A stretch of 64,000 nt of DNA from Salvator merianae. Its lineage: Eukaryota; Chordata; Lepidosauria; Squamata; Teiidae. The stretch is from NCBI GenBank assembly GCA_003586115.2, contig QVOM02000071.1, positions 1,332,957 through 1,396,956 on the forward strand, in the 5' to 3' direction. This document shows, in pieces, positions 35,540 through 45,980 of this stretch. Every line of letters begins with the position of its first letter. Within the stretch, counting starts at the first letter, position 1. The position numbers and the translations under genes are program-made. Under the pieces are notes generated by a model. That model had not been told where the DNA came from. It saw only the letters and a program-made list of their open reading frames with translations, and searched no databases.

Positions 35540-36120
35540 TCCAGGACAGAGTCCGGAATGTAGGGACAGGAAACGTTTGTTTGGTATCTCCCATGTTTTT
35601 CAACATCTAAATGAAGCCACTAGGGGTGGTCATTAAGTGATTTGGAGCAAGTGCCACCAAGATACTGATGATCCCCCCAATACTAACTTTCCATTCTACC
35701 CAGCCCAGAAACAGAAACATCATGATTCTAAAGAACTAGTTTATTGAAGTTGCCAGAATCACACAAAGTTGTGAATCTCATAGCACATACTATAGCACAT
35801 ACTACTATCTCTTGATTATACCAGCTACATCTTCATGCACCCTGATCCCCTGACAATCTGCTCTTCTCACCCATTCATTAGTCTCCCAGCTATTCTCAGA
35901 CTTACAGAAAAGATTAGAAATTCAGTTCCAAACCACCTATGAAGACTATAGATCCATACATGGCAGTTGAAAGGCCATCACAACATTAGGGAAGACTTTT
36001 CAGATGGTTAACCACTGCCTGAAGGCAGGCAGTTCCATATGGACCAATAAATTGAAACTCAATTTGGACAGTACAGAGGCACTCAAATACAGGAAAAAAC
36101 ATGAGACACCCTATTCTGGA
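35540..36120 (+). mobile_element. CR1/L2-group LINE remnants (copy 4)
   Basis: At 35576-35670 the sequence corresponds to the FNIY-K-LGEVIR.FG..CHQYADDT region of the second LINE family (local reading GISHVFQHLNEATRGGH). At 36029-36090 it corresponds to the MRANKLKLNSDKTE block (WTNKLKLNLDSTEALK). The 350 bp between them have no LINE match and may be another insertion. It is very degraded. Confidence 0.6.
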
Positions 36121-37519
36121 TGGTTTTGTCTTGCAACAAAATCAAATGACCAGGGGGGTGCTCCAAGATTAGTGATTCTGGGATTGAGAGCTGCATCCCT
36201 GTAGAAACTACTATTAACTACAAACTAAGTGCCATGGTGTTGGTGAAGGAAGGCGCATACATAATTAGTTCCCCACAAACCTGTTTTCCAGTCAAGTCGT
36301 AAGACAGAGAAAGAACACCTCAGCCACAAAAATACAACTTCTAATTATTAGTGCCCATTCAATTCTTCCAAGAAAATGCATTCATAAACCCATGAAAACG
36401 GTAACAGAAAATTCTGAAAGAACCTAGTAGCATAAGACAAGAATGCATGAAATAATATGGTCCTTGAACTTCCATTTAAAATTACATGGATCTGGAACAC
36501 CAAAGCCTTGATAAACATGGGCTTGGTGTTAAGAGCACTTAAGAAAGCAGACCCAGCAGCAAGTTGAGTCAAATGTGCCATCTAGTGGGCCCTTTGGTAA
36601 AAGTAATGTTTCAGATGAGTCTCTGTGTTACTCAGAGATAATGGCTGTGCCTAGCTGGTTGCTCATAAAATAAAATTCCTCTTGATTCCGAGCCTGCTTG
36701 CTACCTCAGTATTTTGATTGCCAGGCTGCTAATACTGAAAAGTACCCAGTGCAATTCATGCTATTACTGAGCAGAAGTCAAACTTACAGTACCCCGAGAA
36801 GCCCAGCTATATGAAGCCTCCACCCATCCTTACCTTATGAAGCCTTTTCATTGGTCATGCTTCCAGCTTTCCACCATTCTTGCTTTACCTTGCAGAAGCC
36901 TTCAGTCTAACTCCCAATTCTCAGAAGTTCCAGTCCCTGAAACTTATACTGTGATGATCTGGTTCTGACACTTTTCTGGTGACAATTATTCATATCATTT
37001 GGCAAGAGGAGTGACACAAGCTTGGTGTACAGTAGGAATTTTCCAAAGAATGCATTCAACCACCTTAAAATAAAAGTTTCTTTAGGTTTCATTACAAAAA
37101 AACCCTTCCAGCTATGCAAGAGGTTGGAATCAACTTCAATGCAAATTGTATATGCTGCTCCGCAGCCATAAAAACATTTCTATTTTAAAAGATTGTAATA
37201 TTGTAATTCCTTTTCAACATGACTTCAACAAGTCAGAATGCTCAGGAGCTGTAGCTATTTCAGAGCTTTAACTGCCTTCACAACCAAAAACTACCATCAA
37301 TTTGGACAGGGTTGAACCTGTATAACTGAAGAGACGACCAGCTAATGGTAAAGGAAAGGAAGAGAAAGAGAAACAGTATTAAGTGTGTTCACCATCAAGC
37401 TCCCAGCAATAACTGCTTCCTCCCAATTGTTACTGTCTGTTTCCTTGCCAGGGAGAGGGTGCCTGTGCACGCCAATAATCTTTTCGGCTATGCTGTTGGG
37501 AGGTCAGGAAGGTCTGAGA
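36121..37519. other. Intronic DNA, no recognised feature
   Basis: No domain, structured repeat or splice-flanked exon is visible in this stretch. Confidence 0.45.
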
Positions 37520-37559
37520 TGAGATGCCAGAATAAAACATACCATTCATACTAGGCAGC

Positions 37560-37960
37560 AGCGGTATGGGATAGTGTTACATACTGCATGAGAGAATACT
37601 TTGGTAAACCACTCCTGTACTTTGTTATTAAGAAAGCCACATGGACAGACAAACCAGGTTGAATGAGATAGTGCTGGCAGATAACACTCTAAGATCAGAA
37701 AGGGCTTATAATGCTGCTGAGAAAGAGCTGAGGATTACTCCAAGTACAACTGAAGGTTATGATACAGCTTGAACAGAGTCCATAGAGGTCCAGCTGCAGC
37801 TACTGCCAGAGGGGAGAAGAAAATCTTGCAAAAAGCTATAAAAAAACTCACCAAAGGAAATGGACCATTTGAACAGCTGAACTCCCACAATCTCCATGCC
37901 AGGGTTACAGAAAGATCACCTTGTACAAAAGCAGCCTTAAGGAAATTTCATTAATCAGCT
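37560..37960 (+). mobile_element. Possible RTE/BovB-type LINE 5' fragment
   Basis: The stretch with ggtaaaccactcctgtactt, then aagaaagccacatggacaga and a segment reading SERAYNAAEKELRITPSTTE resembles the leader of BovB-type RTE LINEs known from squamates. It is recognised by eye only. No endonuclease or RT follows. Confidence 0.3.
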
Positions 37961-38640
37961 CAAAAGGAGCTTTCTGGAAGGTGCCTAACTTAACATCCAG
38001 ACTCCATGTTGGAAATTATGAGCTGTAGGTGGCAAAAAAACCTTCACCCCCTTCAAAAACCATATCAACAATGAATGTAATGCAAGTACAGCAGCCCTCA
38101 TCAAATTCGCCACTAATGCAATTGCAACCAACTGACACTTCAGCATGTTGCGTTTCAGACCTTTTTTCAACCCACTCTGCAAGAAATCTAGAAAAAAATC
38201 TAGTGGAACATTACTCAGCAGACTCCACGTGTTCAAATAAATATGTTCTATTAATGGTCCCTTCGCCATCTGAATTGTGTGTATCATTCCTAGTGCGAGG
38301 AATAATAAAATTGTTGCTTTCATAAGAAAAAGTCCAGGTTGGGGGCTTTTGAGATTGAGGGTTGTGCTTAAAACCTAGCATTTTGATAAAGCTTCATAGA
38401 AATATTTGCAATGCTTCAGTTAAGTTGCAAAAGCCATTAGCTGTCGCAAGCAGTGGCAGAACTTAGAAGTTTGCTGACGCCAGAGGATGGGCAGCGGGGA
38501 TTTCCTGTCTTGTACACAAATATCTTATAGAAATGCTGAGAAGACAGAGGGGTAAAAAGTTCAGAAAGAAGAATAAAAGAGGGACATGAAAACTCAGCAG
38601 AACTGTTTGTGCGACAGGTCAAAAGTACTCTTCTTGCCTA
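37961..38640. other. Intronic DNA, no recognised feature
   Basis: This is unassigned sequence up to the endogenous retrovirus. Confidence 0.4.
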
Positions 38641-39044
38641 TGTTACAAAATGTTGTCTGCGGTTGAACTAAAAATGAAGCAAGAAACAGGATGCAGATGG
38701 TAGAATACATGCATCACGCTTAATACAAGGACAGAAGTAATAAGTAAAGGACAGGAGGTTAAGATGAGGAGTGGGAGATGTAAACAGGGGTGGGGGAGTC
38801 ACATGTTATGCTTAGGCGCTTCGGTTACATTGTGAACCTCTAAGTACCTAACCAATGGGAACAGAGGGAGGGATTGAGCGGCCGTGCTTAGGGGATAAAA
38901 ACTGTATGCTTCAGTTACCTGTGTGTGCCTACCTAGTTAGGCCACCCGATCTTGCAAGACCGTACAAAATAAATTTTATGCTGCTTCACCAAATTTGTTC
39001 ACGAAATATATTATTAAGGGTCGTTGAGACCACCGTATATGACA
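38641..39044 (+). repeat. 5' LTR of endogenous retrovirus
   Basis: The LTR starts TGTTAC and ends ATGACA, the usual TG...CA ends. Promoter-like signals are in order: a CCAAT-box-like aaccaatggg at about 38850, TATA-like gggataaaaact at about 38891, and polyadenylation signal AATAAA at about 38968. Transcription would start near 38920. The last 96 bp recur at 44773-44868. Confidence 0.8.
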
Positions 39045-39048
39045 ATTT

Positions 39049-39067
39049 TGGAGGGCTCATCCGGGAT
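39049..39067 (+). other. Primer-binding site, proline tRNA-like
   Basis: TGGAGGGCTCATCCGGGAT lies 4 bases after the LTR end. It resembles the proline-tRNA primer site of gammaretroviruses but has one extra base and one mismatch, so priming by proline tRNA is likely but not certain. Confidence 0.65.
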
Positions 39068-39349
39068 TTTATCATCAGAGACACTGAGTCAGTAGCTGAG
39101 AACAGAGGAAGACGCATCCCGTTGAATTCAACGGTCCTCGGCTCTGCTTTGCGGGCTCAGTGTCCTGACTGAAATCTCCCGAGACAAGGTGAGCTTGGTT
39201 AACAGGCAGAGGAAGGGAAATGGTAGGCATGCTAACAACCAGGTGACTCTGTGCACAGACCAAGGTAAGAAAAATTGACTATTAAGTATTGCCTTGGTGG
39301 TTAGGACTTGTGAACCAGCTGAGGGTTCACAAGGGGAAATAAAACGGCC

Positions 39350-39472
39350 ATGGGAAAGGAAAGAGGGAAAGAGAAATCTTTACCCTCAGACATACCTCCA
39401 GATAGTCCGTTGGGGAGGATGTTAAGGTCCTGGGAGGACCTACCTTGTACAAGGGGGGAAAGGAAGAAGTAA
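39350..39472 (+). pseudogene. Retroviral gag N-terminal remnant
   Basis: A 40-codon frame after the leader begins with Met-Gly, as in myristoylated matrix proteins, and contains a PLGRML block like that near the start of gammaretrovirus-type Gag. It stops at 39470. Downstream frames show only weak similarity. The gene is broken and I do not propose a repair. Confidence 0.5.
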
Positions 39473-39792
39473 AAAGAAATTAGAACCTTTCTGCACGGCT
39501 GCTTTATGTGAGTTGTGAGCTGAAAGTGCCTTAACCCTGCCAGTATCAGGCATTGTTGGCAATTTACATGCTGGCTCTGATTTACAGAATTGTTAGGCTT
39601 CTGAACTAACATTCTAACTTAGAAATCTTGCTGCTGATCAGGCTACAGAGAAAAAGAGGAAACTGCAAGTGAGAAAAGAGGAAGCCTCTTGAGGGGGGGT
39701 TGTCATTAAGCTCTTGAAAGGCTTATTACTTAAAGAATGTTAGTGTGGGATGGATGTGTGTTTGAGGCAGGAGTTGGCTGTGAAGTGAGAAC

Positions 39793-39797
39793 AAAAA

Positions 39798-39841
<44 letters not shown>
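39793..39841. repeat. Microsatellite (A)n(GA)n
   Basis: A run of about 14 A is followed by about 17 GA units, inside the endogenous retrovirus. A short (GT)n run lies at 39962-39979. Confidence 0.95.
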
Positions 39842-39844
<3 letters not shown>

Positions 39845-41654
39845 CTAAGGACCGGTGACTGGCTGGCTTACATATGTAAGTGCTAAGCAATGAAGGAGTG
39901 AAGTGAAGTGAAGGAACGGCATGTTGAAAAGGTAAAGTCTAGAAGTAAAAACTGATCAGTATGTGTGTGTGTGTGTGTTTCTGTGCACCTAGGTAAAGAT
40001 TTTTGCTAGAGTATGTAGGCAGTGTTCTTTCTGAAGGCATAGAATGTGAAGAGTTGTAGGAAGTGTAGAGTAGCAGAGTTTAGGTTTCTGAAAATGATGA
40101 TGTTGGCGATTTTTGTAAGAAGGAAGTTTGGATGAAATAGCAGAGGCAGAGATAAGTCTCATGTTATTTGATTTGTCTTATTTAGAGATGAATTTGTGTT
40201 GCTGCAAAGCAGACAGGAAAAGGAGGTTGAGGAAGGTTTGTGTAGGACTGAACAATTGAGTAAGGCTGTGGTAGAGTATGTCCATGTTCTTGAGGTCTGT
40301 GTTTGAGAGAAACAGGATAAATTTCAAATGGCTGAAACTTTAGGTTTATTTTGTGATTGTTGATTAGAATGTGTGTATTTAGGTAAGTTTCTTGGTTAAG
40401 AGTTTTCAGTAAGACTTTGGAAAGAGATGTGAGATGTGAGCTAGCTTTGGCTAGGGAAGACTTAAACTATTCTCTGTTTCCAATATTAGTAAACAAAATG
40501 TGTTTAAAATATACTGTTATAGTTTGTCTTAATTAATGTGTACTTTTCAGGCTATAGGGCTACTGAATCATAAAAATATGTTCTGGGATAAGATAAAGTA
40601 TATAATTCTGTTCAGTGGTTCTCCTATTTAATAACATCAGGGGAGCTCTGGAGAAGGGAAACTTTAAATTTGACTGCACAATATTAATCAGGAATGTTTG
40701 AAATAATAAGAAATGGGTATTGGGTCCTTGCTTAGTGGTTTGTCTGTCTATCTGGGTTTTTAGAATTATATCACTTTCTTGACTAAAAATTTTATAAGGT
40801 TGTTCTATTGCAGAAATATTGTGCAGAATTGCTATTTTAATAGGGAGACTAGTATAAAATGTGTATTGCAGGTAATATACAAACTTGATCTGAATGATGG
40901 TTTGATAAGGGGAAGTATATGCTTCCTGATTATGTGTGGGTTATGAGTGGTTTCCTTTGGTTTTCTAATTATGTATCTTTGGAAGTTGAACAAGTTGAGT
41001 ATGTGTACTGCTAAGGGGAATTGGCCAACCCCCTATACTGGACAAGTGAATTGTATTTGTTCCAGGAAGGAACTTACTGTGTTTGTGTGTTGTGGGATAT
41101 TTGTCAGAGGACGATCTGACATGGGAGAGATGTATGGATGTCTGCTAGTTCACTTTCCCTTAGATACTAAGTTACAGTTCCTATTGTTACTTGTTAAACT
41201 GCACAGAAATCAGTTTATGTCTTTGGTGGGAGGAATATAGTCTTATATGTGTGGTTTTTATAAGTTTGGAAGGGAGATGTGTTAATCCCAAACTTTGGTT
41301 TTTGTTGATCTGGGAGAAAGAAGAGTCACAGACTTCGGGTTCTGAGAAAGAGAACACCTTCTTATCGGCATGGGTAGATTAACCAGAAGTTTTCTCTTTC
41401 TTTGAACAGACGAACTCTGGTAAAGCCTGCCTGCTAGGTAGGACAGTACTCACTTGTGTATTAAATATTGCTTGAAAATTGGGTGAGCAAGTTCATCTCA
41501 ATAGTCCCTTGAACAGAAAAGGGTCTGGAAAATAAATTAATAATTTCATTTATTTGAATACAGAAATCCATGCTAAATCTGCACAAATATTGGACCTGCT
41601 TTGGTAAAAGCAAAGGCTGTGTGGAATTTTACTATGTCTGTCCAGAACTTTGAG

Positions 41655-41900
41655 ACTATGGACCTCAGCGAACTGTAGGTTCTTATACAAGTTGAATAGC
41701 ATGGGAGCAAGAATACAGCCTTGTCTTACTACCTCAAAACCACTTGCGGGGAGTCAAGAGCAGATGAAGGTTATGCCTTTTATTCTGCTTGAGAATGCCC
41801 AGAAGCAATTGGTGGACCACTGTGTGAAGCAGAATGTTGAACTGGATGGGCTGTGGCCAGATCCAGCAGGGCTTCTCTGTACCCCTTTATAAGTTGGAAT
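41655..41900. mobile_element. Nested LINE pieces: antisense RT scrap and CR1 tail
   Basis: On the minus strand, 41736-41655 reads VRQGCILAPMLFNLYK, a LINE RT motif of a family otherwise not seen in the window. On the plus strand, 41737-41900 is the CR1 3' tail found also at 3290-3447 and 49840-49998 (gagaatgcccagaagcaatt, then ctggatgggctgtggcc). Both lie inside the endogenous retrovirus. Confidence 0.7.
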
Positions 41901-42549
41901 TTCATGAGTCAGGGATCCATGGGAGCCCATATGCTGGTCTTAGAATACAAAGATTTAATTAAGAGCAGTAGCCTGCACCTTCTTTTACAAAAGGTGAATC
42001 ACTGGAATGCAGAACATAAATTGATTTAATTCCTACAGGGAGAAAGCATTTGGGTGACATCTGGGGTAATCCTGATATTTTTTTTTCTAAGGCTGCTTGA
42101 CTTAGAAATTATTCATCGACCGGAAGGAGGTGCATTGTAAAGGGGATGGGGAAAGCTAATTATAATATTTTTCTTCTGTCTATGATAATATGTTTTTATT
42201 GGTATCCTTGATGTGGTCAAATGACTAATCAATAAACTGACTCTAGTACTCTAGTTCTGTGCTAGAGTATAAAAGCAGTATCAGATCAGGTAACCCCTTG
42301 AGGGATAAAAGAATGCAATCTGGAAAATTATTGTTAAACACTTAACCTAGAAACATACAGGGACTTAGTGTCTGGGATAATTATGGATCATAGTTGGAAG
42401 ACAGAAGTGTATAACTCATTTCTTTCTTTCTTTTGATGTTTGGAATTTTTCCATTAGATTAGATGAAGGGCAAACAGTAGTATGCAAAGTAACTTATTTT
42501 ACCAGTAAACTGCCAGCACTTATCTCCGTGAGAGAAGTGTTGGTCCTTT

Positions 42550-42861
42550 TTGGCTAAAATATACTTTGTGTCTTTTTCTTATGTTTCTTTCCTGGGAGGT
42601 TCTATTTTCACAAGTTCCGTGCTTACCTTGGGATTTGGGAACTGGCAACATGTTCTAGCTTTTGAGCTGCAACTGATTTCCAGTTGCTTAACTGATACTG
42701 ATTGGATTCAAAAGTCCTGTGATGTTTATGAATGTTTTGATTCTCAATATATCATTGATTATAGAGGAAAGTGCAACGTGTCTGTCTGCTTCCACATTGG
42801 ATTTAACAGTATTCGAGCTACTAGCCTTAACACTAAGCTGTATGAAGCCCCGTTTTGGTAA
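42550..42861 (+). other. Unassigned 103-aa open frame in ERV interior
   Basis: The frame begins with a hydrophobic stretch (IYFVSFSYVSFLGGSIF) and has several cysteines further on. That could suggest a secreted or envelope-like remnant, but I recognise no family. Chance is quite possible in this AT-rich DNA. Confidence 0.25.
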
Positions 42862-43046
42862 GATGCTTAACTGTAATAGCTAATCATGGGAGAGGGTCTC
42901 GTGAACAGAACTGTTTAAGTATATATTGTCACTGTTGTTATTACTTAAATGTTTTGACAGGGAGACACCTAACAATCACCTGAGCTTTTTAAGGGAGTCT
43001 GGGTGTAACCGTGCTCTACAGACTGGATCTATGAGCCTAAATTGAA

Positions 43047-44122
43047 GTTTATTTGAGAAAAAGGAATCCTGAATGTAACATTTTCTTGCCTCAAAGAACA
43101 GATAAGTATATTGATGTCCACATTTAACTGTTTCCTTCCTCTATGCTTTGAAACAAAAATGCTATCACGGCAGTCATGCATATCTGAGCTTGTATTGAAG
43201 GCAATCTGCCTCTGGAAAAGGAGAATGTTTGCTGAAACCACAACAAAAGGCTGCAGTGTTACAACCCCTGGATGTTACTGAACTGACTGTCAGTTTAAGA
43301 CTGTTGTTCAACAAGATGTTGCTGGAAATGATGGATGGATGGATGGTTGCGTAAAGCAGTTAGCAGCTAAAAAGCAGAAAGAGAGATATTCGAAGAAGGG
43401 GATGTTGTACAAGCAGCAACGAAAATTGCAAGTGATTGTGAGCAGTTTTAATTCAAAGACGGAAAAGACTTTACTTGGTAACTATGGACTTGTAACAATG
43501 AGCTGGAAGAAGATGTTTGCTAAGGTTTGTGTAACAGGACAGGTTGGTATTGGGATCAAGATGAGCCCATAGTTTTGTTTCAATTNTGTTTATTTGAGAA
43601 AAAGGAATCCTGAATGTAACATTTTCTTGCCTCAAAGAACAGATAAGTATATTGATGTCCACATTTAACTGTTTCCTTCCTCTATGCTTTGAAACAAAAA
43701 TGCTATCACGGCAGTCATGCATATTTGAGCTTGTATTGAAGGCAATCTGCCTCTGGAAGAGGAGAATGTTTGCTGAAACCGCAACAAAAGGCTGCAGTGT
43801 TACAACCACTGGATGTTACTGAACTGACTGTCAGTTTAAGACTGTTGTTCAACAAGATGTTGCTGGAAATGATGGATGGATGGTTGTGTAAAGCAGTTAG
43901 CAGCTAAAAAGCAGAAAGAGAGATATTCGAAGAATGGGATGTTGTACAAGCAGCAACGAAAATTGCAAGTGATTGTGAGCAGTTTTAATTCAAAGATGGA
44001 AAAGACTTTACTTGGTAACTATGGACTTGTAACAATGAGCTGGAAGAAGATGTTTGCTAAGGTTTGTGTAACAGGACAGGTTGGTATTGGGATCAAGATG
44101 AGCCCATAGTTTTGTTTCAATT
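43047..44122. repeat. 541-bp tandem duplication with an N at the junction
   Basis: Copy 1 (43047-43585) and copy 2 (43588-44122) are about 98-99% identical. They differ at a handful of bases and by one GGAT unit in a (GGAT)n run near 43332/43870. The only ambiguous base I noticed, N at 43586, sits exactly at the junction. This pattern fits two haplotypes or contig ends joined end to end rather than a true duplication. Confidence 0.95.
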
Positions 44123-44772
44123 AAGAAAGAGTTCAGGTCACTATAGGTTTGTTCCCCTTTGAAGTGTTGTTTAAAAAGGATCACTGTCTTCATGAGCTGG
44201 TCTGTTTGGTTTACTGTTATGTTTCTTTTATTGTGAGAAAAGCCTAATGTTATTTAAGTATTTGTTCATTTTGCAGCATTTTTGTGCAAACCAGGAGACC
44301 AAGGGTCTTAAATGCATCAAATGAACATGTAATAACATGTAAATGAACATGTAATCCGTGATTGACAACATCAGCAAAGGCTGCACTTGTATCTTCCTGG
44401 CTCATCAAATGTGGAGGAATTGATTTGATTATTATACTATTGAGACTTAGCTGGCCTCCCAGAGGAAAACAAAAAGGGCCAGAATTCTGAAGGAAAGCTG
44501 GAAAGCTGTGCTTTTGAGAGTCTTCTCTGTATTATTACTTTTCAGAAACAAACAAGAGGATTAACCTTATGGAGCGGAGAGAGAGAAGAGTGGTCAGCAG
44601 AACCGCTGGAAGGCTTAAAGACTTCGTTCAACAGAACTTTGGATTGGGTGGTCGAGGACCCCCAGTCCAAGGGAAGAGGAGATTGAATTGGAGATAGTTA
44701 CCTGTCAAAACACAGTAAGGAACTGTAGCTGACAGTGTGAAATTATAACCATAGAGGATGCGGTGGGGGTCA

Positions 44773-44868
44773 ATCTTGCAAGACCGTACAAAATAAATTT
44801 TATGCTGCTTCACCAAATTTGTTCACGAAATATATTATTAAGGGTTGTTGAGACCACCGTATATGACA
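44773..44868 (+). repeat. Partial 3' LTR (R/U5 part only)
   Basis: The 96 bp from atcttgcaagaccg to atatgaca match 38949-39044 with one difference (c/t at 44845). The U3 region with enhancer and promoter is absent; the preceding sequence (ggatgcggtgggggtca) does not match the 5' LTR. The polyadenylation signal AATAAA is kept. Confidence 0.85.
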
Positions 44869-45343
44869 CTAGGGAACACCCAGATGACCCGTAACTGCGT
44901 AAATTCAACAGCAAAGCATTAACCTTAAGCCAGGTCAAATATAGAGGACCATCCCATTTTGAGTGAGTGGACTGGCCACGAACAGAAGCCACCATGGATT
45001 GCATGTCAACATTGATACCAGGAGAAGAAACTAAAAAGAAGGCTATGAAAATCACTCTGGCTCCGTCCAGTAGAATCTTTCGTATCAAAGAATCAAAAAG
45101 TTCAGCAAAAAAGCATCCAAGCCTCAACTCCCTACACTTCTACTTCTTGATACCTAGGGGAGTAGGTGCTCCTGCTATTAGGAAAGCACAGAGATCCATG
45201 ACAAGATGCCCTCATTTCTTTGCCAAACAACTGAATAATTTAGGGAGAAGTTCCCACTCTTTGTGCTCCACTTTCCTTCTCCTTAATGCAATCTGCTATG
45301 GCATTTTCCCCTCCCTTTTACATGTAATGCCATAATGTTCCTA
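44869..45343. other. Intronic DNA, no recognised feature
   Basis: This is unassigned sequence between the ERV and the Tc1-like end. Confidence 0.4.
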
Positions 45344-45520
45344 CAGTTGCAATCAAAATCACACATCCCCCATTGCACATTAGGTCTATTTCCAGAATTT
45401 ACAAACTGTCAGTTGTGTTCAAAAATAAAATAAAATAAAACAAACAAGAACAAGAACAAGTTAAATAGCTCAACACAACTACAATAACAGGTGGTTTCTC
45501 CAAATTCAACACAAAATGCA
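45344..45520 (-). mobile_element. Tc1-like transposon end fragment (inverted partner)
   Basis: Starting TA-cagttgcaatcaaaatca at 45342, this stretch matches the reverse complement of 6350-6517. It contains the same agctcaacacaact and tttctccaaattcaa blocks. It includes a local (AAAAT)n and (AAGAAC)n expansion at 45424-45462. No transposase is present. Confidence 0.6.
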
Positions 45521-45980
45521 ACTTTTAAAGACTACTGCAGTCTCAACCCCACAAATAGAATCCCTCATAAAAGCACATCTAACAAGAGATCGTGCTTGAC
45601 AGCCAGAAGGAAATATGGGAAGGCAAGCAGGTGCTTCACTCAAGAACACTATTCTGTGATTAGCTTCACCTGAGAACTCTGCTCTGTGATTATTTTGCCA
45701 GGGAGGCAAACTAGAGGAAGGATATTTGATGTGGGATTGTTTAAGGTCTTGGCCACAATGGAGATTAGGTAAACTGCTGTACTGTGAGTGGGAGCTATGG
45801 AAACACTGTCAAGGAGACTATCCTAATGCTCAAGTCTAGTCGTTAGGTTGAGAGAGCGTAGTGGAATTACCCCAGGTGTCTTTAAGTGTCACTAACTTGC
45901 AGCCACAAGGCAGACTTATTTCATGTGGCTCTACTACCAGGTCCTGGTGCTTCTACTCCACTGTTTTTACAGCTAAATAG
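45521..45980. other. Intronic DNA, no recognised feature
   Basis: No nameable feature is visible. Confidence 0.4.

Larger units (their letters stand above)
38641..44868 (+). mobile_element. Endogenous retrovirus-like element with full 5' LTR and partial 3' LTR
   Basis: The element spans a 404-bp 5' LTR (38641-39044), a primer-binding site (39049-39067), a leader with a possible splice donor aaggtgagc (39186), a broken gag start (39350) and a long internal region. It ends in 96 bp matching the LTR 3' end (44773-44868). The LTR ends differ at one base in 96, so integration was recent or the ends were homogenised. I found no protease, polymerase or integrase motifs. The internal region holds other insertions (LINE pieces near 41650-41900) and a 541-bp duplication, so it may be a deleted or non-autonomous provirus. 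A 3-bp CTA adjoins both ends but is not a convincing target-site duplication. Confidence 0.75.

Noticed and set aside
42550..42861. Retroviral envelope gene
   Set aside because: There are only a hydrophobic start and scattered cysteines, with no recognised envelope motif; kept as an unassigned frame.
43029..44193. Pairs of near-identical small ORFs as a tandem gene family
   Set aside because: They come from the 541-bp duplication with an N at the junction and have no recognisable domain.
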